A DNA stretch of 64,000 nt from Sphingosinicella terrae (GTDB lineage: Bacteria; Pseudomonadota; Alphaproteobacteria; Sphingomonadales; Sphingomonadaceae), in contig NZ_QDFY01000009.1 of NCBI RefSeq assembly GCF_003347635.1, forward strand, positions 88,893 through 152,892. Direction: 5' to 3'. Of the stretch, positions 16,604 through 23,998 are shown piece after piece (position 1 is the first letter of the stretch; each line of letters begins with the position of its first letter). The position numbers and the translations under genes were made by a program. The notes below the pieces were generated by a model that had not been told where the DNA came from, did no database searches, and was given only the letters and a program-made list of their open reading frames with translations.

Positions 16604-18733
16604 TCAGAAGGCCCGCGCCTGGCGTCGGCGATCGGCCCAGCGCTGCAGCCGGCCGATCGCCCAGCCACGCAGACGATCGCCCATCCGGTCCTTCCAGGTC
16701 GGATTGATGACGATCGCCGCCTTGTAGAAGGAGGGACAGAGCACGGCCGCGTGGCTCACCTCGCCGCACACACCGCAGCCGACGCAGCTATTCTCGACAT
16801 GGGCGACCGGATGCTCGCGCAGCGGATCGGGATTGGGCTTGATCGTTAGCGATGGACAGCCGGACAGGCGGATGCAGGCGTGATCGCCGGTGCAGGTGTC
16901 CGGATCGACGCCGAAGCGCTCGCGCACCACTCGCCGGCCGGACTTGATCGCCTTGGCGATCTGGGGCTTGATCCGCCGCTGCCGGTTGAGCTGGCATTCG
17001 GACTGGGCGACGATCACCTTCGGGCCCTTTTCGGACGAGGTCACCGCCTCGCGTATGGCATCACGCATCGCCGCCACGTCGTAGGTGCGGCGGATCGTCT
17101 TCGCCCAGCCGACGCCGACGCCCCGCACCGCCTTCTCGATCGGATTGTTGGTCCGGCGGTTCGCATTCTCGGCCTTGGAGGAGGGGATGTCCTGACCGCC
17201 GGTGGCGGCCGAATAGCCGTTGTCGATGATGATCGTGAGGTTGTCGTCCTGGTTGAAGACGGCATTGCCGATGCCGGACGTCAGGCCGTTATGCCAGAAG
17301 CCGCCATCGCCCATGATGGCGATGGCCCGCTTGCCGCGCGGCTTGAAGGCGGAGGCGCCGGCCGTGCCGAGCCCATAGCCCATCGTCGTATTGCCAATGT
17401 GGAAGGGCGGCAGGATCGAGAAGAGATGGCAGCCGATGTCGGCAGAGACATGGAAGGCGCCCAGTTCCTTCTGCACCAGCTTCATGGCGCTGAAGATCGG
17501 CCGTTCCGGGCAACCGGTGCAGAAGCCGGCAGGTCTCTGGGGCACGGCGCTCGCAGACAAGGCCGGGGCCGGGGTGGAGACGGGGGTCTCGGGCGGCGCG
17601 TGCTCGGGCGCCCAGGCGCGCAGGAAGTCGGCAAGGCCGTCCCGGATGACGGCGCCGGTATATTCGCCGGCGCGGGGCAGCACGTCCTTGCCGACGATCC
17701 TGGTGTCGAGACCGGCGCGCGAGACGAGCGTGTTGAGCTCGTGCTCGATGAATTCGGGCTGGCCTTCCTCGACGACGAGGACGGCGCGCTTGCCTGCGCA
17801 GAAGTCGCGCACCTCCACCGGCACCAGCGGATAGGTGACGTTGAGGACGTAGACGGGAAGGCGCGCATTGGCGAAGGCATCGGACAGGTCGAGCAGCTCG
17901 AGCGCCCGGTTGAGCGTGTTGAACAGGCCGCCCTGGACGATGATCCCGATCTCGCCCTCGGCGGGGCCGAAATGCTCGTTGAGACGGACGGTGCGGACGA
18001 ACTCGATCGCCGCGGGCCACCGCTTCTCGATCTTCTCCACCTCGTGCAGGAAATTGGCGGGCGGCAGCACGATCCGGTCGACGTCGCGCATCGGCGACTC
18101 CGCGGCCTCGGCGACCGTCATGGAAGGGCGACGGTTGTCGCGAGCGACGAAGCTTCCGGTCATGTGGCAGCTTCGCACCCTGAGCTCGAGCATGACCGGG
18201 GTGTTGGACGCCTCGGACAATTCGAAGCCCCGCTCGACCATGTCGACGATGTGCGCGAGATTGGGCCGCGGATCGAGCAGCCACATCTGCGACTTCATCG
18301 CAAAGGCGTGGGTGCGCTCCTGCATGATCGAGGAGCCCTCGCCATAATCCTCGCCGAGAATGACGAGTGTGCCGCCGGTGACCCCACCCGAGGCGATGTT
18401 GGACAAGGCGTCGGAGGCGACGTTCGTGCCGACCACTGATTTCCAGGCGACGGCGCCGCGCAGCGGATAATTGACCGAGGCGGCCAGCATCGCCGCGGCG
18501 GCCGCCTCGCTGGCGCTGGACTCGAAATGGGTGCCGAGCTCTGCCATCAACTCGCTCGCATCGGCAAACACGTCGATCAGATGGCTGATCGGCGAGCCCT
18601 GATAGCCGCCGACATAGGCGACCCCCGACTGGAGCAGCGCCTTGGTGACCGCGAGAATGCCTTCGCCATGGAAGACCTCGCCCGCGCCGATACGCAGTTG
18701 CTCGACTTCGGCCTTGAAGGAGCGTTCGGCCAC
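16604..18733 (-). CDS. iorA: Indolepyruvate ferredoxin oxidoreductase alpha-type subunit
   Basis: A 709-residue thiamine-diphosphate and iron-sulfur enzyme subunit. GTG 18733, four bases after the cyclase stop, is the start. The order is the pyrimidine-binding domain (VGGYQGSPISHL), transketolase-C-like middle, and the ThDP-binding motif GDGG at 475-478 closing at Asn505 (IIDN). The C-terminal cysteine cluster is C614, C620, C626 in CTGDHACIRLSGC and C650, C653, C656 in CVGCGVC plus a later Cys, ligands for 4Fe-4S centres. All expected residues are present. It forms the catalytic complex with iorB and lies in an operon after the cyclase. Confidence 0.93.
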   Translation of the reverse strand: MAERSFKAEVEQLRIGAGEVFHGEGILAVTKALLQSGVAYVGGYQGSPISHLIDVFADASELMAELGTHFESSASEAAAAAMLAASVNYPLRGAVAWKSVVGTNVASDALSNIASGGVTGGTLVILGEDYGEGSSIMQERTHAFAMKSQMWLLDPRPNLAHIVDMVERGFELSEASNTPVMLELRVRSCHMTGSFVARDNRRPSMTVAEAAESPMRDVDRIVLPPANFLHEVEKIEKRWPAAIEFVRTVRLNEHFGPAEGEIGIIVQGGLFNTLNRALELLDLSDAFANARLPVYVLNVTYPLVPVEVRDFCAGKRAVLVVEEGQPEFIEHELNTLVSRAGLDTRIVGKDVLPRAGEYTGAVIRDGLADFLRAWAPEHAPPETPVSTPAPALSASAVPQRPAGFCTGCPERPIFSAMKLVQKELGAFHVSADIGCHLFSILPPFHIGNTTMGYGLGTAGASAFKPRGKRAIAIMGDGGFWHNGLTSGIGNAVFNQDDNLTIIIDNGYSAATGGQDIPSSKAENANRRTNNPIEKAVRGVGVGWAKTIRRTYDVAAMRDAIREAVTSSEKGPKVIVAQSECQLNRQRRIKPQIAKAIKSGRRVVRERFGVDPDTCTGDHACIRLSGCPSLTIKPNPDPLREHPVAHVENSCVGCGVCGEVSHAAVLCPSFYKAAIVINPTWKDRMGDRLRGWAIGRLQRWADRRRQARAF

Positions 18734-18737
18734 CGCG

Positions 18738-19517
18738 TCAGCCTGCGACCAAAGCGATGACTCGCAGCGGGCTGCCCGAGCCGCCGGCAATCTTGAGCGG
18801 CGTCGCGATCACGACGCTGCCGGTCGGCGGGAGCCGGTCGAGATTCTGGAGGCATTGCAGCCCATAGCGGCCGGCCGCGTGGAACAGGGTGTGGGCTGGG
18901 TAGGGCGGATCGAGCAGGTGCGCCTGGCCCGCATCGGTGCCGATGGTCTCGACCCCGAGGCCGTGCGCGTCGCGTTCGTCGACCAGGAAGCGGACCGCCT
19001 CGGCCGATGGCCCGGGCGTGTGGGCTCCGTCCTCGCGGCGATTGGTGTAGGCGTCGACCGGCCGCTTGCACCAGTCGGTCCGCAGCAGGATCCAGCTGCG
19101 CGGCGGGATGCGGCCATGCTCGGCCTCCCAAGCCTCGATGTCGGCGACGGCGAGCAGGTAGTCGGGATCGGCCGCGCATTTGGCCGATATGTCGATCACG
19201 ACCGCCGGGGCGATGAAATCGGACGGATCGATCGTGTCGAGCGCGTTGTTCGGCAGGTCCTTGCCGGTGACCCAGTGGATCGGCGCGTCGAAATGGGTGC
19301 CGGTATGCTCGCCGACGGTGAAATTGTTCCAGTACCAGGCGACGCCGCGCTCGTCGTAGCGGGAGATCTCCTGCTGGCTGAAGCCGGCGCACTGGCCGAA
19401 TTCCTCCGGAAGGACGAGGGTCGGCGTCTCGGGCGAAAGCGTCTGGGTCAGATCGACGGTCCGGATCGTGCCTGAAGTCACCGCCTGGGAGAAGTGCTGC
19501 AGCAGCTGGGTAGTCAT
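18738..19517 (-). CDS. Cyclase/kynurenine formamidase-like metal-dependent hydrolase
   Basis: A 259-residue cytoplasmic protein of the cyclase family (PF04199), which includes bacterial kynurenine formamidase KynB and isatin hydrolase. The signature HTGTHFDAPIHW near residues 70-81 supplies the metal-binding His and Asp residues, and GTDAGQAHLL plus HTLFHAAGRYGLQCL complete the fold. GGAGGAACGAGCG precedes the ATG. It lies between the TPR-oxygenase and iorA genes in one operon. A link to tryptophan breakdown (formamidase, indolepyruvate oxidoreductase) is attractive but unproven, since many family members act on other amides or lactones. Confidence 0.85.
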   Translation of the reverse strand: MTTQLLQHFSQAVTSGTIRTVDLTQTLSPETPTLVLPEEFGQCAGFSQQEISRYDERGVAWYWNNFTVGEHTGTHFDAPIHWVTGKDLPNNALDTIDPSDFIAPAVVIDISAKCAADPDYLLAVADIEAWEAEHGRIPPRSWILLRTDWCKRPVDAYTNRREDGAHTPGPSAEAVRFLVDERDAHGLGVETIGTDAGQAHLLDPPYPAHTLFHAAGRYGLQCLQNLDRLPPTGSVVIATPLKIAGGSGSPLRVIALVAG

Positions 19518-19546
19518 CTCGCTCGTTCCTCCATCAGTGAAGCAGG

Positions 19547-21355
19547 TTATCGGCGCGGCACGACATCGAAGGCTATGGTCAGCCGGTCCGCTTCATCCAC
19601 GAAGGGTGTCGTCCCGTGGTAGAAATAGGAGGGGAAGAGGACGAGCATGCCCGTTTCGGGCCGGACCATCCGCGCGACCCGTTCGCGCGCGCCGAGCCCG
19701 ATTGCGCTCTCCCCGAATTTGAGCCAGCCCTGCGGCTCAGGCGCGCTCTCGACCGCGGGGGGCAAGGCAACATAATAGCAGGAGCTGATCCACCCTTCCG
19801 GATGGATATGGTTCAGGTGGTGGCCGCCCGAACGGAGGCGCACCGACCAGGAACCCGAGAATCGGAAGTGCCCACTGCGGCGTCTGAGGAACGGATGGTG
19901 CGTATCCTCCGGCAATGCGGCGATATAGCGAGCGACCTCGGCCTCGATCATGGCGCGAACCGCCTGGATCTCGGGGATCCGCCGGTCGAACAGGTCGCCG
20001 ACCGTCTGCGTCCCGCCGCGCAGCGTCTGCTCGAGCGGATGGCGCTCGAGCTTGTGAAGCTCGGCGATCGCCGCTGCCAACTGGGCGTTGAAAGCGGCGA
20101 CGTCGCCCTGGTCCGCAGGCGGGGTCAGGATCGAGGTGGCGACGAAGCGGTCATGGTCGTTCAGGCGCTCGGCACGCGGATCGCCTAGGAAGCGCCAGCA
20201 CAGGCCGCGATAGGCGAGGGCCTGCTGGTCGGGACTATCGTCCTCGCCGAGCACTTCCACAGCCTCGGCATAGCGCTCGAGGAAGATGAGCGCCCGCGCA
20301 TATTCCCGCTTGATCGCTGTATCCGCCGGATTCTGGCCGAGACCGGAAGTAAAGTGCGCCAGCGCCTCGACGGGGCGGCCCTGCAACCAAAGCGCCTGGC
20401 CGAGGCGGTGGCGTAGTTCGGCACCGTCCGCTCCCCGCGACAAGGCGGCCGTGAGGAGCGCGACGGCCTCCGCCTCGCGGCGGAGCAGGCTAAGCTGATG
20501 GGCGTAATCGGCGAGGAGCCCCGCATCGTCGGGCGCTTGCCGCAGCGCCTCCGCATAGCTTGCGAGATATTGCGCCTCCTCCCCCAGTTGCCAAAGGAGG
20601 CGGTTCAGAGAGCCGTGCGCTTCGCGGTCGGACGGACGCAGCGCGACGACCTTCCTGTAGATCTCGATGGCGTCGCGGAATTGACCCAGATCCTGCAGGC
20701 AATGGCCAAGGACATAATGAGACTCGGCCGAGGAAGGCTGGGCCGCGGCGCATTGCTTGAGCAGCACCAAAGCCTGGTCCGACCGCCCGGCGAGGCGAAG
20801 CGCGACCGCGAGATTGTGCTTGGTGGGCACGTGGCCAGGCCTCAGCTCGAGGGCGGTCCGGAAGGCGGCGACTGCTTCGTCGAGCCTGTCCTGGGCGCGC
20901 AACGCGCGGCCTAGGGCGGCCCAGGCCTTGCCGTCCCGCGGCTCGTCCCGAACCGTCGCCTTGAGCACGAACACGGCCTCCCGCGCCTCGCCGCTGGCGA
21001 CAAGGGCAAGACCCAGATTGACCTTGGCCTCGCGATAGGCCGGGTCGAGCCGGAGCGCTTCGCGATAGCGCACTATCGCCTCGCGGCTGCGGCCGAGGTC
21101 GAGCAGAGAATTGCCGAGATTGTTGAGCACATGGGGCTGGCGAGGATCGGCGCGCAGCGAGGCTTCGAACAGCCGTGCCGCCTCGTCATGGGCGCGGCGC
21201 CCGCGCGCAAGCATTCCCATGAGCTGGAGAGCTTCGGGATGGCCGGGCGCGGCATGGAGGACGTCGCCGAGCAGCTTCGCGGCGGCATCGTTCCGTCCGT
21301 CCCTGCCCAGCCTCATCGCCTGCTGAAGCGTCTGCTGGAGCGACATCTGCCTCAT
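19547..21355 (-). CDS. TPR protein with C-terminal 2OG-Fe(II) oxygenase domain
   Basis: About 602 residues. The first 380 are tandem TPR units (for example LNNLGNSLLDLGRSREAIVRYREALRLDP). The last 200 match the putative 2OG-Fe(II) oxygenase family (PF13759-like): HIHPEGWISSCYY places His516/His518 and YHGTTPF gives His580, with a following Arg in DEADRLTIAFD for 2-oxoglutarate. The iron triad would be HxH...H rather than HxD...H. ATG 21355 is taken as the start; 21346 is possible, and the frame is open to 21427. First gene of the operon with cyclase and iorAB. Its substrate may be a protein bound by the TPR region. Confidence 0.85.
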   Translation of the reverse strand: MRQMSLQQTLQQAMRLGRDGRNDAAAKLLGDVLHAAPGHPEALQLMGMLARGRRAHDEAARLFEASLRADPRQPHVLNNLGNSLLDLGRSREAIVRYREALRLDPAYREAKVNLGLALVASGEAREAVFVLKATVRDEPRDGKAWAALGRALRAQDRLDEAVAAFRTALELRPGHVPTKHNLAVALRLAGRSDQALVLLKQCAAAQPSSAESHYVLGHCLQDLGQFRDAIEIYRKVVALRPSDREAHGSLNRLLWQLGEEAQYLASYAEALRQAPDDAGLLADYAHQLSLLRREAEAVALLTAALSRGADGAELRHRLGQALWLQGRPVEALAHFTSGLGQNPADTAIKREYARALIFLERYAEAVEVLGEDDSPDQQALAYRGLCWRFLGDPRAERLNDHDRFVATSILTPPADQGDVAAFNAQLAAAIAELHKLERHPLEQTLRGGTQTVGDLFDRRIPEIQAVRAMIEAEVARYIAALPEDTHHPFLRRRSGHFRFSGSWSVRLRSGGHHLNHIHPEGWISSCYYVALPPAVESAPEPQGWLKFGESAIGLGARERVARMVRPETGMLVLFPSYFYHGTTPFVDEADRLTIAFDVVPRR

Positions 21356-21497
21356 CAGTTCCACGGCGGCTCCCGTTCGCGACCGGCGATCGGCGGGCCC
21401 GCGGCCTGCCGAGGGTTCAGAGAGCAAAAATGGGTTGCGCCGTCAAGAAAATCGCGCTCTTAATCATATGCAAATTCACCTAACGGGAGGGTAGGAC
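21356..21497. promoter_or_regulatory. Divergent promoter region, TPR-oxygenase operon / amidohydrolase
   Basis: 142 bases between divergent starts. An AT-rich stretch at 21445-21480 includes TTAATCATATGCAAATTCAC, similar to strings before the TonB-receptor operon at 3.6 kb. GGGAGGGTAGGAC just before 21498 is the amidohydrolase ribosome site. Confidence 0.4.
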
Positions 21498-22883
21498 ATG
21501 CGTCGGTGGTCGCAATGGTCGGCTTTCAGGAGCGCGTGGACGCTGATTCTGTCGCTCGCCGTCGCCTCACTGCCCATGTCCGCCTCGGCCCAGCGCGGCA
21601 CCTACGACACGACCGACGACGTGCGCCGACTTCCGATTCCGCCGGTGGACCGAAGCCGCGAGCCGATCGTCGTCCTGACCGGCGCCACCCTCATCGACGG
21701 ACGGGGCGGGGCGCCGGTGCCGAACGCGGTCGTGGCGATGCAGGGGGATCGCATCCTCGCCGCCGGGCCGGCCGGATCCACCACGGTGCCTGTCGATACG
21801 GCGCGAATCATCGACGCCACCGGCCTCTACGTCATGCCGGGACTCATCGACCTCCACATCCACTTCACCCAACAGCGTGGCGACGACATGGGCACCTATG
21901 TCGACAGCCCGGCGGCGGCGGCGGTGCGCGGCACGGCCCTGGCGGGCCAGCTTATCGAAGCCGGCATCACGGCCGTGCGCGACGTCGGAACGATGGAGGA
22001 CGTGGCGCTACGCATCAAGGAAGGGATCGACCGGGGGATCATCCGCGGCCCCCGAGTCTTCTGGAGCGGGCGTCTGATCGCGAGCCCGGGCGGGCATGGC
22101 GACGAGGTCACGTCGACGGCGACCGGCCGCCAGCGATCGGGCGGTTCGGCGGGCCGGCGCGTGGCCAACGGTCCCTGGGAATGGCGCGGCGCGGTGCGTG
22201 AGCAGATTCGCGCCCTCGCCGATTGGATCAAGATCAGCGCGCCGGCCGACGAGGAGGAGATCCGGGCGGCGATCGATGAGGCCCACTCGCTCGGCGTTCC
22301 CGTCGCGATCGACAGCTATGGCGCCTATACCGACATGGCGATCCGCGCCGGCGTCGACACGCTCGAACATCCGCTCAACATGAGCGACCAGGCAGTGCCG
22401 CTGATGCGCGAGCACGGCACGGCCTTTGTGCCGACGATCGGCGCCTTCCACAATCTGCTGACCACCGGCTATCCACCGGCCGGAATTCCGTCAGGTGGGT
22501 TCTTCCATACCCATAGCCGGCGCTTCCCGATCGACCAGCAAGCGCATCTGGCGCGGGTGCGCGAGGCGCACCGGGCGGGAGTCCCGATCGGGGTCGGCAC
22601 CGACATTCCGTTCGAGAACGAAAAGCGCTATCCCGAAGCCTATTTCCGCGAACTAGAATATCTCCGCGAGGCCGGCCTTTCCAACGCGGACGTGTTGGCC
22701 TCCGCCACCCGCGTGGGCGCCGAGATCATGCGGATGGGAGACAAATTAGGCACCATCGAGCCGGGCAAGATCGCCGACATCCTCGTCGTGGCCGGCAATC
22801 CGCTCGACGACCTCTCCAACCTCCGGCAGGTCCGCTACGTCATTGCCGACGGGGACGTCGTCGTCGAGCGGCCGGCGCCTTGA
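21498..22883 (+). CDS. Secreted amidohydrolase (imidazolonepropionase/prolidase-like)
   Basis: A 461-residue amidohydrolase-superfamily protein with a signal peptide ending at ASAQ. Metal-site marks are His120 and His122 (DLHIHF), Lys245 (WIKIS, the lysine that is carboxylated in Xaa-Pro dipeptidase-like members), His291 (TLEHP) and Asp369 (GTDIPF). The usual AxHAHG segment after the Lys strand reads AIDSYG (271-276 approx.), so one expected metal-binding His is missing. Relatives cleave dipeptides or cyclic amides. It is transcribed away from the TPR-oxygenase operon and followed by the convergent marR-type gene. Likely a periplasmic peptidase of this locus with an altered active site. Confidence 0.88.
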   Translation: MRRWSQWSAFRSAWTLILSLAVASLPMSASAQRGTYDTTDDVRRLPIPPVDRSREPIVVLTGATLIDGRGGAPVPNAVVAMQGDRILAAGPAGSTTVPVDTARIIDATGLYVMPGLIDLHIHFTQQRGDDMGTYVDSPAAAAVRGTALAGQLIEAGITAVRDVGTMEDVALRIKEGIDRGIIRGPRVFWSGRLIASPGGHGDEVTSTATGRQRSGGSAGRRVANGPWEWRGAVREQIRALADWIKISAPADEEEIRAAIDEAHSLGVPVAIDSYGAYTDMAIRAGVDTLEHPLNMSDQAVPLMREHGTAFVPTIGAFHNLLTTGYPPAGIPSGGFFHTHSRRFPIDQQAHLARVREAHRAGVPIGVGTDIPFENEKRYPEAYFRELEYLREAGLSNADVLASATRVGAEIMRMGDKLGTIEPGKIADILVVAGNPLDDLSNLRQVRYVIADGDVVVERPAP

Positions 22884-22892
22884 GAGGCGCCC

Positions 22893-23366
22893 TCACTCGA
22901 TCGGCAGCTTGCTTAGATTGTGGCTGATCTTGTGAAGCGTGCGAAGCAGGTGGGAGATGTCGCGGTCGCTCACCCCTTCCATAGCCCGGGCGAATTGCCG
23001 CCCGACAATGGGGGTCAGTTTGCGCAATTTCTGCTGGCCGGCAGGTGTCAGCGTCACCTCGGTGATGCGATTGTCCTCGGGATTGGGCTCTGTCGTGACA
23101 AGACCCTGCTCGATCATGCGATCGATGATACGGCTGACAGTCGAGCGCTTGGTCAGGGCGGCCTCTGCCAGAGCGCCAATGCTCGCAGGCTGTCGCTCCC
23201 GAAGGACAGTCATTATGCGATAGACGGTCTTGGTCACACCATTCTTATGTAGGACCTTGTCCATGTCTTCGTGATACTTGAAGTCCGCGTGCGCCATTAG
23301 GTAAAATGGCGAGTTCTCGAGCCTAAATTCGGGGTTGCTCGGATCGTAAGCGCTTCTATCGCTCAT
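22893..23366 (-). CDS. MarR family transcriptional regulator
   Basis: About 157 residues with the winged-helix core IGALAEAALTKRSTVSRIIDRMIEQGLVTTEPNPEDNRITEVTLTPAG, the helix-turn-helix and wing of MarR proteins (the DNR wing motif is present). Such proteins usually repress neighbouring genes and release DNA on binding a small acid. ATG 23366 is chosen from where family similarity begins; ATG 23387 is equally possible and neither has a strong ribosome site. It ends the catabolic locus and is the only obvious regulator there, so it probably controls it. Confidence 0.85.
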   Translation of the reverse strand: MSDRSAYDPSNPEFRLENSPFYLMAHADFKYHEDMDKVLHKNGVTKTVYRIMTVLRERQPASIGALAEAALTKRSTVSRIIDRMIEQGLVTTEPNPEDNRITEVTLTPAGQQKLRKLTPIVGRQFARAMEGVSDRDISHLLRTLHKISHNLSKLPIE

Positions 23367-23998
23367 GGAATTCGAGAACCCCCTCATCCTTATTGGCAGC
23401 CCGGTGTCGAACATTGACGCTACGCTGTCGACCGTCGGGGCAGATGCCTCGCTTGACTTCCCTTAGCAGGTGCTGGCCGGTTGTGGAGCCATAATCCGTC
23501 AAAACGCACATGTCATCTCACGCAATTGAGGCAATCTCGTTGGATCTGGAGCGATGCGCCCGTGCCCGAGCGAGCGAAGCTGCCCTGCGGACGGGGCCTG
23601 ATCGGAATTCGCGGCTGGGCAGCATTCGCGGGGCATGGCGAATCAGTCGGTCGTTGTCGTGAGAGGGGCATGGGGGAATCGCCGGCAACCCTTGGTGACA
23701 TGCCCAGCGCCAAGTCGTCGAACGTTAAGAAGCCGCTTGGAGTTGCGGTTGAAGGCGTAGGCTGCCCGCGACATTTGCCAGGATGAGGCACGACAGAAGC
23801 CTGAGCCAGGCGAGCACCAGGCGGAAGGCGTGGCCTTTCCCTCGGCAAGAAGCTTGCGCACCGCGTGTCGCTTCTCGCGTGCGTCCGCAAGGCCAACGTC
23901 GGGATTACCGCACTGCGCCGATCTCTCGCTGATAAGGAACGACGCAATCCACGCATCGATGGAGCATCGTCCGATGCCATCCTCGATGGAGGCCTTCT
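23367..23998. other. Gene-poor spacer with remnants, left edge of accessory segment
   Basis: About 630 bases with no convincing intact gene. Base composition is less GC-biased than the flanks and the short open frames do not resemble known proteins, except for the integrase-like remnant on the minus strand (listed separately). GGAGG near 23987-23991 is the ribosome site for the following S9 peptidase. Confidence 0.5.
23820..23960 (-). pseudogene. Fragment of a DUF4102-type (tyrosine recombinase) integrase arm domain
   Basis: Read on the minus strand this stretch gives NPDVGLADAREKRHAVRKLLAEGK, which matches the phage-integrase arm-binding domain pattern (YPDVSLAEAR...ARKLLAEGxDP). No start, no catalytic domain and no continuing homology are present: downstream the frame becomes unrelated. 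It is best read as a decayed integrase piece. A matching N-terminal piece of the same family lies about 9.7 kb away beside tRNA-Leu. Confidence 0.5.

Noticed and set aside
23775..23795. Possible duplicate of the tRNA-Leu 3' end (TGCCAGGATGAGG against TGCCCAGGAGAGG)
   Set aside because: The match needs gaps and ends after about 13 bases; a real attachment repeat should be exact over a longer stretch.
23513..23980. Minus-strand frame of about 155 codons in the spacer
   Set aside because: Ser/Arg/Pro-rich, no ribosome site and no family pattern; only a different register shows the integrase-like piece.
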